Numbered from the stretch's first letter, positions 1 through 6,138 are shown. The stretch: 6,302 nucleotides of DNA from Verrucomicrobiota bacterium (GCA_027620105.1 JAQCIA010000131.1:1-6302); one strand, 5' to 3'. Numbers and translations are program-made. The notes: generated from the sequence alone by a model not told the origin.

Positions 1-1
1 T

Positions 2-217
2 GATCTGGTGGAGGAGGCCGCCGCAGCCGGGGCTGATGTTTTCCTGAGTGGTGAACCGAAACTGATGGCCCACAGCCTGGCGCAGGAACTGGGGATTCAT
101 GCGGTCTTCGCCGGGCATTATGACACGGAAGTTTTCGGTGTGCGCGCCGTGGGGGAATGGATCAAGCGGCGCCATGCGTTGCCGGTGTCGCTGATTCGGC
201 ATGCGGTGGCGTTTTAG
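2..217 (+). CDS. Nif3/DUF34-family dinuclear metal-binding protein, C-terminal end (5' truncated by window)
   Basis: Only the last 71 codons are present; the reading frame is open to the left edge, so the start lies outside the window. The family (NIF3, YbgI, YqfO; often named GTP cyclohydrolase 1 type 2 homologue) forms toroidal hexamers with a two-metal centre, and its physiological reaction is not firmly settled. The sequence shows the typical C-terminal block: a GADVFLSGEPK strand-turn, then an ELGIHAVFAGHYDTEVFGV segment. Its HxxxE pair (visible residues His39 and Glu43) matches the C-terminal metal ligands of the family. The protein ends shortly after, as expected. A 48-base gap follows before the GTG of the next gene on the same strand, so cotranscription with the protease gene is possible. 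Family assignment is secure; the exact function is not. Confidence 0.9.
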   Translation, partial: DLVEEAAAAGADVFLSGEPKLMAHSLAQELGIHAVFAGHYDTEVFGVRAVGEWIKRRHALPVSLIRHAVAF

Positions 218-250
218 CGGTCGACTTGTGCCGCACCGCAGGTTGTGCAG

Positions 251-256
251 AAAAGG
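251..256 (+). promoter_or_regulatory. Probable ribosome binding site for the subtilase N-terminal frame
   Basis: AAAAGG lies nine bases before a GTG at 266. Two other in-frame starts exist: GTG at 245 and ATG at 272. Neither has a purine-rich element at the usual distance, so this site favours 266. The choice shifts the N-terminus by only two to seven residues and leaves the membrane anchor unchanged. Confidence 0.45.
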
Positions 257-265
257 CATCCCATC

Positions 266-898
266 GTGAGTATGAAGCCAGTCTTGCAATTGATCACACT
301 CGTTTTGGCGGGGCTGGTGATCTACGAGTTTATTCATAAACTCCTTGAGGCGCCGCCGGAGGTTCCGTCTGTAGAGGAATCGCGCACGGTGGCGGAGGGG
401 GATTTTTCTGAGCCGGTTGTGCCGCCGGAACTGCCTCCACGCGTGCCTGCCCCCGTCCCGGAGCCGGAGCCTGAGGTGGCGATGCCGATCCTTGACGTGC
501 GTGACGCGCCGGACGCGGCGCCGAGCGAGGAACTGCCGCCATTGGTCGCCGAGGCGCTGCCGGCCGGCGCCATACCGGATGAGTATGTGTTTCGTTTCTT
601 CAGTGCTGCGGATCGGGATGCGTTCACGCGGCTGGCGCGTCAGTTGGGCGTGGACGTACTGGGCGAATTGTCGCTGGGCAATGCGGTACGCATTCGCGCG
701 CGCAGCGAGGAGGAGTTGCGTCGATTGCTGCGTGACGGTCCCACCCCCCTGGAGCGGGGACGGAATTACTATGTGCAGCCGCCGGACGACCCCCTGCAGA
801 CGAAGATCACGCAGACGGAAAAATATGTGGCACTGAACGACCGGCTCTTGCAGTGGCTGGGATTTGACGGGCCGGATGATCGCCGGGAAGCGGTGTGA
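266..898 (+). CDS. Membrane-anchored N-terminal part of a subtilisin-like protease (anchor, Pro-rich stalk, I9-like prodomain)
   Basis: This 210-residue product has a single hydrophobic segment at about residues 6-22 (QLITLVLAGLVIYEF core). It has few charged residues before it and no clear signal-peptidase site, so it is probably a signal anchor. Residues about 30-104 are rich in Pro and Glu, with a PAPVPEPEPE run, and look like a stalk. Residues about 105-171 (EYVFRFF through NYYVQP) resemble the inhibitor I9 propeptide of S8 proteases, which assists folding and inhibits the enzyme. Residues about 172-201 (PPDDPLQ, then ALNDRLLQWLGF) look like the segment that normally leads into the peptidase fold. 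The frame ends at TGA just where the first catalytic strand should begin. The next gene supplies that strand from a GTG overlapping this stop (GTGA). The prodomain call is by pattern and position. This could be a real subunit or the 5' half of a frameshifted gene. Confidence 0.75.
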   Translation: MSMKPVLQLITLVLAGLVIYEFIHKLLEAPPEVPSVEESRTVAEGDFSEPVVPPELPPRVPAPVPEPEPEVAMPILDVRDAPDAAPSEELPPLVAEALPAGAIPDEYVFRFFSAADRDAFTRLARQLGVDVLGELSLGNAVRIRARSEEELRRLLRDGPTPLERGRNYYVQPPDDPLQTKITQTEKYVALNDRLLQWLGFDGPDDRREAV

Positions 899-1986
899 CC
901 GTGGCGGTGATCGACACGGCGGTGGGGCGGCATCCAGCGCTGAACGAGGGGCATGTCCTGCGCGTGGATCGGTATGGCGCGTCGCCGGAGGGTGCGATGT
1001 CCGCCCACGGTACGGCGGTGGCCTCGCTGATTGCAGGCAGCGGCGACGGTGTGGATGGCGTGGCGCCGGGAGCGCGGGTGATCAGCTTGCCGGTGATGTC
1101 CGGTGGGGGCGTGGGGGACACGTTCACCGTGGCGCAGGCGATTCTCGAGGCCGTGACCATGGGCGCGGATGTGATCAATCTGAGTCTCGGGGCGCAGGGT
1201 GACAGCCCGGTGTTGCGGGATGCGGTGGCGCATGCACTGGCGAACAACGTGGCGGTGGTGGCATCGACCGGCAACGACGCGGTTGATGCGGTGTACTACC
1301 CGGCGGCCTATCCGGGGGTGCTGGCGGTGGGGGCGACGGATGCCAACGGGCTGCACCTGCATTTTTCCAACCGCGGACCGGCGGTGGACCTGGTGGCCCC
1401 CGGCTACGGGGTGGAGGCGGCCTGGGAGGATGGCCAAGACGTGCTGTTCAGCGGCACGTCGGCCTCCACGCCGATTGTGAGCGGTGCACTGGCGGCATTG
1501 CTGTCGCAGGATCAATCGCTGACGCCGTTGCAGGCGGCGGACATTCTGATTGCGACGAGTTCGGATGCCGGGGCACCGGGGAAGGATGATGCCTACGGCG
1601 CGGGCGTTCTAGACCTCAAGCAAGCGCAGGCCTACAGCACGAAGGGCATCTACGACATGGTGGCGGCCGCGCCCTACATTCATCACGAGGGGGCGAATGG
1701 GGAAACGCTGCGCGTGCAGGTGTACGCACAGAATCGGGGGACGGAAGTGCTGCGCGAGGTGGTGCTGACGGTGGACGTGGATGGGCGCAAGGAAATCACG
1801 CGGGTGCGCAATGTGGTGGTGGGGCAGACGATTACGCAGGAGCGCCTGCTGGATTTGCGGACGGTGGCGCTGCCGCACACGTACGTGATTACGTACGATG
1901 TGGCCATTGCGGGGGCGCGCGATTCCGTGCCCGGGAACAATCGCCGGCAGCATTTGATCAAGGCGCGCGGCGAAGCCACGCCGTAA
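895..1986 (+). CDS. Subtilisin-family (S8) serine protease, catalytic domain with C-terminal beta-rich extension
   Basis: This 363-residue product carries a complete subtilase active site. Asp7 lies in TVAVIDTAV, His38 in HGTAVASLIAG, the oxyanion Asn127 in ASTGND, and nucleophile Ser189 in SGTSASTPIVSGALAAL. Family landmarks between them are present: GVAPGARVISLPV, ADVINLSLG, GVLAVGATDANG, FSNRGPAVDLVAPG, and DAYGAGVLDLKQA at the end of the fold. Residues about 260-355 form an extra domain of alternating hydrophobic strands (LRVQVYAQNRGTEVLREVVL) resembling a CARDB or Ig-like accessory domain. The start is a GTG that gives Val-Thr-Val at the very edge of the first catalytic strand, with no signal peptide, although S8 enzymes of this type act outside the cytoplasm. 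The frame cannot extend upstream: an in-frame TGA lies at 877-879. Export therefore seems to need fusion to the preceding frame. All catalytic residues are intact, which argues against long-standing decay. Family assignment is very secure; substrate is unknown. Confidence 0.93.
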   Translation: MTVAVIDTAVGRHPALNEGHVLRVDRYGASPEGAMSAHGTAVASLIAGSGDGVDGVAPGARVISLPVMSGGGVGDTFTVAQAILEAVTMGADVINLSLGAQGDSPVLRDAVAHALANNVAVVASTGNDAVDAVYYPAAYPGVLAVGATDANGLHLHFSNRGPAVDLVAPGYGVEAAWEDGQDVLFSGTSASTPIVSGALAALLSQDQSLTPLQAADILIATSSDAGAPGKDDAYGAGVLDLKQAQAYSTKGIYDMVAAAPYIHHEGANGETLRVQVYAQNRGTEVLREVVLTVDVDGRKEITRVRNVVVGQTITQERLLDLRTVALPHTYVITYDVAIAGARDSVPGNNRRQHLIKARGEATP

Positions 1987-1989
1987 GCT

Positions 1990-2544
1990 TCAGGCGCCAG
2001 TGGGGCGGCGCAGGGCGATCGGCGGATCAAAGATTTCGCGCAGGACGATGGCCTTGCGCAGGGCTGCAGCGTTGGACAGGTCGGCCGCGAGGGCGTCGTT
2101 CAGGCCATGTGGTCGCCGGGCCAGGGGGCTGACGTATGCGGGCGCGAGGGGCTTGCGTCTCTTCGTGTTAACTTTTTTCTGGCTCTGTTTTCGTGCCGGT
2201 TCGCGCTCGGGCTCGAACATGGGCTGCAAACCCAGTGGCGGTGGTGGCGCGATTTTCCGGGCGACGGGAAGTGGCCGCTCTTCGGGGACCTGCATGTCCA
2301 GCGGCGGCGTTTCCCGTTCGGTCGGCGGGGCGCCGGTCAAGGAGCGGATGAAATCTTCAATATCCTGTTGGGCATCGGTGGCCGGGATAGGGAGACTGGT
2401 GGTCTGGCGTGGCGGCGGGGCGCCCGGAGCCTGACGGCGCGGGCGCTGGCGGTTCGTGCGCGCCATCTGGGTGAAGAGGGTGAAGCCCACCACCACCAGC
2501 CAGATGACCAGCTCAGGATCGAGTCGTAGTGCGAATAGGCCCAT
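1990..2544 (-). CDS. Unrecognised single-pass membrane protein with proline-rich linker, last gene of the NfeD-floA operon
   Basis: This 184-residue protein is not one I can name. It starts with a short stretch (MGLFALRLDPE) and one hydrophobic segment at about residues 11-28 (LVIWLVVVGFTLF core). A strongly basic run (RTNRQRPRRQ) follows, so by the positive-inside rule the bulk probably faces the cytoplasm. Residues about 61-71 (DIEDFIRSLTG) form a short amphipathic helix. Residues 72-118 are proline-rich with a PPPP run, residues 118-131 are rich in Lys and Arg, and the end (163-179) holds a compact hydrophobic motif, RKAIVLREIFDPPIALR. The stroma between these elements looks disordered. 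The ATG at 2544 is chosen because it has an AGGA just upstream, although spaced only three bases; the upstream GTG at 2595 has none and lies in a palindrome cluster. It follows floA on the same strand after 111 bases and ends three bases from the convergent subtilase stop. Confidence 0.8.
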   Translation of the reverse strand: MGLFALRLDPELVIWLVVVGFTLFTQMARTNRQRPRRQAPGAPPPRQTTSLPIPATDAQQDIEDFIRSLTGAPPTERETPPLDMQVPEERPLPVARKIAPPPPLGLQPMFEPEREPARKQSQKKVNTKRRKPLAPAYVSPLARRPHGLNDALAADLSNAAALRKAIVLREIFDPPIALRRPTGA

Positions 2545-2586
2545 TGTTCCTGCACGTCCGTCGGTCTTGGCTTCGATTGCGTGCTT

Positions 2587-2642
2587 GCCGCACACGGTGC
2601 GGTACTACAGTGCCAAGTTCCTGTAGTAGCGTCACCACGTGG
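2587..2642. repeat. Cluster of overlapping palindromes between floA and the downstream membrane-protein gene
   Basis: Three dyads lie within 56 bases. CCGCAC (2588-2593) pairs with GTGCGG (2597-2602) around a three-base loop. TACTACAG (2603-2610) pairs with CTGTAGTA (2621-2628) around a ten-base loop. CCACGTGG (2635-2642) is a perfect eight-base palindrome. In addition GGTGC (2596-2600) can pair imperfectly with GTCACC (2631-2636) and lengthen the central stem, which would exclude the first hairpin. No T-tract follows on the minus strand, so a standard intrinsic terminator is unlikely. It may be a REP-like element or an mRNA-processing or stability structure between floA and the next gene. 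The pairings are read directly from the sequence; the role is inferred. Confidence 0.55.
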
Positions 2643-2655
2643 CCCATCCGTCCTG

Positions 2656-3687
2656 TTATTGCGTGAGGTCCTGGGTGCCCTGGGGTTCGTCCTTCCCGGA
2701 GATCGACTTGCGCATGCTCGTGTCCGCATCAATGTTCTGGATGCGATAGTAGTCCATGACGCCGAGATTTCCTTCGCGGAAGGCCTGGGCGATGGCGCGG
2801 GGCACATCGGCCTGGGCTTCCACGAGCTTGGCATTCATTTCCTGGACGCGGGCCTTCATTTCCTGTTCGAAGGCGACCGCCATGGCGCGGCGGCCTTCCG
2901 CTTCGGCCTGGCGCATCTTCTTGTCCGCTTCGGCGCGCTCCGTTTCGAGTTGCGCACCGACGTTGGACACGTCCACAACGCCCGCCACGCTGATGTCGGC
3001 GATGTCGATGGAGACGATTTCGAAGCCGGTCTGCGCATCCAGGCCACTGTCGAGCACCTTGCGGCTGATCTTGTCGGGGTTCTCCAGCACGTCCTTGTAG
3101 CTGGGTGAGGAGCCGATGGCGCTGACGATCCCCTGGCCCACGCGGGCGATGATGGTGTCCTCCATGGCGCCGCCGACGAGGCGGGCAAGGTTCACGCGCA
3201 CGGTCACGCGGGCTTTCACCAGCAGGCGAATGCCGTCCTTGGCCACGGCATCCAACCAACCCGTGCCGCCCTTGCCCGGATCCGGGCAGTCGATGACGTG
3301 CGGCGTCACGCTGGTTTCCACGGCCTTGAGCACGTCGCGTCCGGCGAGGCGGATGGCGGCGGCGCGCTGGAAGCTGAGTTCGAAACCGGCCTTATCGGCG
3401 GCGATGAGGGCGCGTACGACATTCATGACGTCACCACCGGCGAGGTAGTGCGCTTCCAGTTCATCCGTGGTGACGGCCAGCCCGGTCTTCACCAGCATGA
3501 TGCGGGCGTTCACAATCTGCTCGGAGTCCACGCGGCGCAGCCACATGCCGATCAGGGACCTGAAGGAGACGCCGGCGCCCGACGACAGTGCGCGAATCCA
3601 TAGTTTGAAGAAGTTGCCGATGACGACGATGATCACCAGGACGACGATTCCGGCGATGCCGAAAACGATGAAGCCAATTTTTTCCAT
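2656..3687 (-). CDS. floA: Flotillin-like protein FloA (SPFH domain membrane-microdomain scaffold)
   Basis: This 343-residue protein is close to the usual FloA/YqfA length of about 330. It is a membrane-bound SPFH-domain protein that oligomerises and organises bacterial membrane microdomains, affecting fluidity, secretion and membrane protease function. An N-terminal hairpin or membrane segment lies at about residues 5-26 (GFIVFGIAGIVVLVIIVVIG). The SPFH region spans about 30-240 and includes the conserved FloA stretches VKARVTVRVNLARLVGGA, PSYKDVLENPDKISRKVLD and IADISVAGVVDVSNVGAQL. From about 247 to 305 an Ala/Glu/Arg-rich coiled coil follows (ETERAEADKKMRQAEAEGRR), then the conserved GNLGVMDYYRIQNIDADTSMR and a short polar tail. 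The ATG has AAGGAAGGA about nine bases upstream. It lies 25 bases after the short nfeD gene, matching the known nfeD-floA arrangement (for example yqeZ-yqfA in Bacillus subtilis). I see nothing truncated or unusual in it. Confidence 0.96.
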   Translation of the reverse strand: MEKIGFIVFGIAGIVVLVIIVVIGNFFKLWIRALSSGAGVSFRSLIGMWLRRVDSEQIVNARIMLVKTGLAVTTDELEAHYLAGGDVMNVVRALIAADKAGFELSFQRAAAIRLAGRDVLKAVETSVTPHVIDCPDPGKGGTGWLDAVAKDGIRLLVKARVTVRVNLARLVGGAMEDTIIARVGQGIVSAIGSSPSYKDVLENPDKISRKVLDSGLDAQTGFEIVSIDIADISVAGVVDVSNVGAQLETERAEADKKMRQAEAEGRRAMAVAFEQEMKARVQEMNAKLVEAQADVPRAIAQAFREGNLGVMDYYRIQNIDADTSMRKSISGKDEPQGTQDLTQ

Positions 3688-3712
3688 GGGTGCCTGTCCT
3701 TCCTTTTTCTGT

Positions 3713-4225
3713 TCAGGCCGGGGGTTTGTTTTCCGACCGGCTCACGACGACGCGGTTTCCTTCGACACTGACAACGCGGACATTTTCTCCGGATGTGATC
3801 AGTTCACCCCGGGTGATGACATCGATCCGGCGACCGCCGATGGTCGCGAATCCGCAGGGACGGAGCGCGGTGGCGGCCTGTCCCTCGGCGCCCAAAAGCG
3901 TCTCAAGTCCGGGTTGCGCGGCTTTCGCGGCTTTGAGTGTGGCGCCGGGGATCAGTCGCTTTCCCAGACGGCTGTTTGGAAACACCGTGATCCACCAATA
4001 CAGAATGACACCCAGCAGTGCGAGCACGAAAACCGCGACGTAGGGACCATAATTGGGGAATGCGGAGAAAGCGGAGACGATGGATACGAGCAGCAGGAGT
4101 CCGCCGAATGCGCCGAGAATGCCACCGGGCACGAGCACTTCGGCGCCCAGCAGAATGAGGCCGGACGCCAGACAGACAAAGAAGAGTTGCATCATATGAT
4201 TCAGCCAGCTGTACGTGCCGGTCAC
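3713..4225 (-). CDS. Short NfeD-family membrane protein with C-terminal OB-fold domain
   Basis: This 170-residue protein has three hydrophobic segments at about residues 14-32, 36-53 and 61-81, then a soluble domain at about 109-162. That domain has the NfeD C-terminal OB-fold pattern: LLGAEGQAATALRPCGFATI, then RIDVITRGELITSGENV and VRVVSVEGNRVVV. It lacks the ClpP-like protease domain, so it belongs to the truncated NfeD class, which is typically encoded with flotillin-type genes and thought to contact them through the OB domain. The GTG start overlaps the TGA of the upstream long NfeD gene (GTGA), pointing to translational coupling. In-frame ATG codons at 4195 and 4192 are alternatives and would remove ten or eleven residues before the first membrane segment; neither has a clear ribosome binding site. 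Its OB domain resembles the C-terminus of the upstream protein, suggesting the pair arose by duplication. Confidence 0.9.
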   Translation of the reverse strand: MTGTYSWLNHMMQLFFVCLASGLILLGAEVLVPGGILGAFGGLLLLVSIVSAFSAFPNYGPYVAVFVLALLGVILYWWITVFPNSRLGKRLIPGATLKAAKAAQPGLETLLGAEGQAATALRPCGFATIGGRRIDVITRGELITSGENVRVVSVEGNRVVVSRSENKPPA

Positions 4226-5700
4226 GCGGGTGGCGTCACGGCATCCACGATAATACGATTTCCCTCAACTTCGGCAACGACAATGGGACTGCCCTGGTCA
4301 ACGAAGGTACCGTGCGTAACCACGCTGAGGCGCTCGCCATCGAAGTCGCCAATGCCAGCGGGGCGCAGGGCGGTGACCGCGCGGCCGCGACGTCCGATCA
4401 GAGTGGCCGGTGCGGCCTCAACGGTATAGCCCGCCGCTCTGGTGTTGGCGGCGGTCAGCATGAGCCGTCCGAAGATGGCGGTTTTGGGCAGGTAGCGCGC
4501 AAGGATGAGCATGGCGCCGAGCAGGAGGGTCATGGCGAACCCAAGGTTGATGACGCTGCGCCGACGCATGAGCGTGGGGAAGGTCAGGGCGGGCAGGTCC
4601 ACGGGAACGACTGGGGGTAGTTCAACCATGGACATCAGCACGGCGGCCAGCATCATGACCACGCCGGCGATGCCGGCGGCGCCAAATCCTGGCAGTAGAA
4701 AAATTTCCGTGAGCAGGAGGATGGCGCCCACGGTGAACATGAGCAGTTCGAGTATGCTGGAGAGGCCCGCGATGTGATGGCCCCAGAACCAGAGCGCGAG
4801 GCAGCACATGCCGCCGATGCCCGGGAAGCCGAAGCCGGGCACTTTGAATTCGATATAGAGGCCCAGCAGACCCAGGGCCAGCAGGATCCCGGAGAACGGG
4901 AAGCCTTCGATGACGCGCGCGATTTTTTCGGCGGTGGTGATTTCCACGGTGACGACGCGGCTTTCGGCGTGGCCGATGGTGGCGAGCATGTCTGTGAGGT
5001 TGTCGGCGAGTCCGGCCGCGAGCAGCGGTTTACCGCCCTCGCGCAGTGGCTCAACGGCTTCCGTGGCGGTGAGGGTCAGCAGGTGGCCTTCCGGACAGAT
5101 GACGCGATTGCTGATGCTGTAGCCGGCTTCCGGGCGGATCATGGCTTCGCCCAGGGCGGGGTCGTGGCCCTTGGCTTGCGCAGCGGAGCGCATGAGGGCA
5201 AGGGTGGGCGACATGACTTTTTCCTTCAGGTCTTCGGGCACCGCCTGAGCGCCGCCGGTGGGAAGGGGCGACATCATGATCGGCATGGCATCGCCGATGA
5301 GGCCGGTGGGCGTCATGTAGATGGCGTCGGTGGCGAAGGCAATTATGGCGCCCGCAGAAATCGCGCGCGGATGCACGAAGGTGTAGGTGGGAATGGACGA
5401 GTCCAGTAGGAGGAGGACCATCTGCTCGGCGGTATCCAGCTTACCGCCCGGCGTATCCATGTCCAGGACGATGGCGTCGGCGCCATTGGCACGGGCTTCG
5501 TCCAGACCGCGGCGGAAGGCGTAGAGCAGGCCACGCTCGATCATGCCCTGCACGGGAATGACATAGACGAGCCCCTCTGACGCGGGCGGTGCGGCGGGGG
5601 TGCTGTCGTCAGCGGTGGCAAAGGGGGCCGAGGCCAGGACAAGCACGGTGGCCAGCAGGGCGGGTAAAAGGTTGCAGGACAAAGAGTGTTGGCGTTTCAC
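4222..5700 (-). CDS. Long NfeD-family membrane-bound serine protease (ClpP-like domain, transmembrane region, OB-fold)
   Basis: This 492-residue protein has the NfeD1b layout. A Sec signal peptide covers about residues 1-30 (LLPALLATVLVLASA, probable cleavage after ATA). A ClpP-class protease domain covers about 44-245, with MDTPGGKLDTAEQM, putative nucleophile Ser115 in RAISAGAIIAF, and Lys161 at the place of the catalytic Lys of archaeal PH1510 (segment KVMSPTLALMRSAAQAKG). About five membrane segments lie between 269 and 402, with the glycine-rich IEFKVPGFGFPGIGG loop. The OB-fold is at about 432-488 (LIGRRGRAVTALRPAGIGDF to VEVEGNR-like end). PH1510-type enzymes cleave hydrophobic segments of partner membrane proteins such as stomatin; here the likely partner is FloA, encoded two genes on. 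The GTG start has no evident ribosome binding site, and a possible promoter lies immediately upstream, so a leaderless message is conceivable. It is the first gene of the minus-strand operon. The Ser-Lys assignment is by pattern, not by computed alignment. Confidence 0.94.
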   Translation of the reverse strand: MKRQHSLSCNLLPALLATVLVLASAPFATADDSTPAAPPASEGLVYVIPVQGMIERGLLYAFRRGLDEARANGADAIVLDMDTPGGKLDTAEQMVLLLLDSSIPTYTFVHPRAISAGAIIAFATDAIYMTPTGLIGDAMPIMMSPLPTGGAQAVPEDLKEKVMSPTLALMRSAAQAKGHDPALGEAMIRPEAGYSISNRVICPEGHLLTLTATEAVEPLREGGKPLLAAGLADNLTDMLATIGHAESRVVTVEITTAEKIARVIEGFPFSGILLALGLLGLYIEFKVPGFGFPGIGGMCCLALWFWGHHIAGLSSILELLMFTVGAILLLTEIFLLPGFGAAGIAGVVMMLAAVLMSMVELPPVVPVDLPALTFPTLMRRRSVINLGFAMTLLLGAMLILARYLPKTAIFGRLMLTAANTRAAGYTVEAAPATLIGRRGRAVTALRPAGIGDFDGERLSVVTHGTFVDQGSPIVVAEVEGNRIIVDAVTPPA

Positions 5701-5707
5701 GCCGAGT

Positions 5708-5738
5708 ATTATGCATACTACGCGTGCGCGGTCAGCAA
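5708..5738 (-). promoter_or_regulatory. Candidate promoter for the NfeD-floA operon
   Basis: On the minus strand TTGCTG (complement of 5733-5738) and CATAAT (complement of 5708-5713) are separated by 19 bases, slightly long for a sigma-70-type promoter. Each matches the consensus at several positions. If used, transcription would begin at about 5701, directly at the GTG start codon of the long NfeD gene. The patch is the most AT-rich part of the 72-base divergent region and includes the palindrome TATGCATA (5710-5717) and a dyad AGTAT/ATACT (5705-5719). I could not assign a convincing promoter for folB on the other strand. Confidence 0.28.
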
Positions 5739-5764
5739 CAGTTTTTCTTGGGGAGCAGCGGACC

Positions 5765-5770
5765 GGAGGG
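5765..5770 (+). promoter_or_regulatory. Ribosome binding site of folB
   Basis: GGAGGG stands two to three bases before the ATG at 5773. The match is strong but the spacing is short. It decides the start: the open frame continues back to 5686, but those extra residues run antisense into the NfeD gene and do not resemble the FolB N-terminus. Confidence 0.6.
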
Positions 5771-5772
5771 AC

Positions 5773-6138
5773 ATGCAGACAGATCGTATCTATATTCGCG
5801 ACCTTGCCGTGACCTGCATTGTGGGAATTTTACCGCGCGAGCGGAAGGTGCGGCAGACGGTGCTGATCAGCCTGGCCCTGACGTGCGATCTGGCGCGGTC
5901 GGGGCGCAGCGATAATATTGCCGACACGGTGGACTACAAGACCCTGACGGATCACGTCAGCCGGGAAGTCAAGGCGAGCAAACACCTGCTGATTGAGAAA
6001 ATGGCGGAACATGTGGCGGGCATTTGCCTGGCGGATCGTCGCGTGCGGGCGGTGACGGTGACCATCGACAAGCCGGCAGCGATCCCGCGCGCCCGCAGTG
6101 TGGCGGTGGCGATCACGCGCCGGCGGGGCAAGCGGTAG
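5773..6138 (+). CDS. folB: Dihydroneopterin aldolase FolB
   Basis: This 121-residue protein has the normal FolB length. The enzyme converts 7,8-dihydroneopterin to 6-hydroxymethyl-7,8-dihydropterin and glycolaldehyde in cytoplasmic folate synthesis and works as an octamer. The N-terminus (TDRIYIRDLAVTCIVGILPRERKVRQ) is typical. Glu23, Tyr55 in DTVDYKTLTD, Glu75 in HLLIEKMAEHVA and Lys100 in VTIDKPAAIPRARSVAVAI correspond to the conserved active-site and pterin-binding residues of the family. The start is fixed by the strong GGAGGG just upstream and by the family N-terminus. It is transcribed away from the NfeD operon and followed after 42 bases by a Mur ligase gene on the same strand. Related enzymes of the same fold act on dihydroneopterin triphosphate epimers or in queuosine-type pathways, but the residues fit FolB best. 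Confidence 0.93.
   Translation: MQTDRIYIRDLAVTCIVGILPRERKVRQTVLISLALTCDLARSGRSDNIADTVDYKTLTDHVSREVKASKHLLIEKMAEHVAGICLADRRVRAVTVTIDKPAAIPRARSVAVAITRRRGKR

Noticed and set aside
202..240. Possible hairpin (TGCGGT with ACCGCA) after the Nif3-family gene as a terminator
   Set aside because: The stem is only six bases with a loop of nearly 30 bases and no T-tract follows; a shorter GCGGT/ACCGC alternative is equally weak.
880..898. Programmed -1 frameshift site joining the subtilase frames
   Set aside because: No X-XXY-YYZ heptamer exists in the stretch open to both frames, so standard slippage recoding is not supported; a stop-start overlap or an indel explains the layout better.
769..1515. 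Minus-strand open frame of 248 codons antisense to the subtilase
   Set aside because: It is rich in His, Arg and Gly as expected from reading a GC-rich catalytic domain backwards, and the sense strand has an intact S8 active site.
2545..2595. Upstream GTG start at 2595 for the membrane protein after floA, adding 17 residues
   Set aside because: It has no ribosome binding site, lies inside the palindrome cluster, and would put a polar, charged stretch in front of the membrane segment.
3467..4429. Long plus-strand open frame of 320 codons antisense to floA and both NfeD genes
   Set aside because: It crosses three well-identified genes on the other strand, has low-complexity composition typical of GC-rich shadow frames, and has no recognisable domain.
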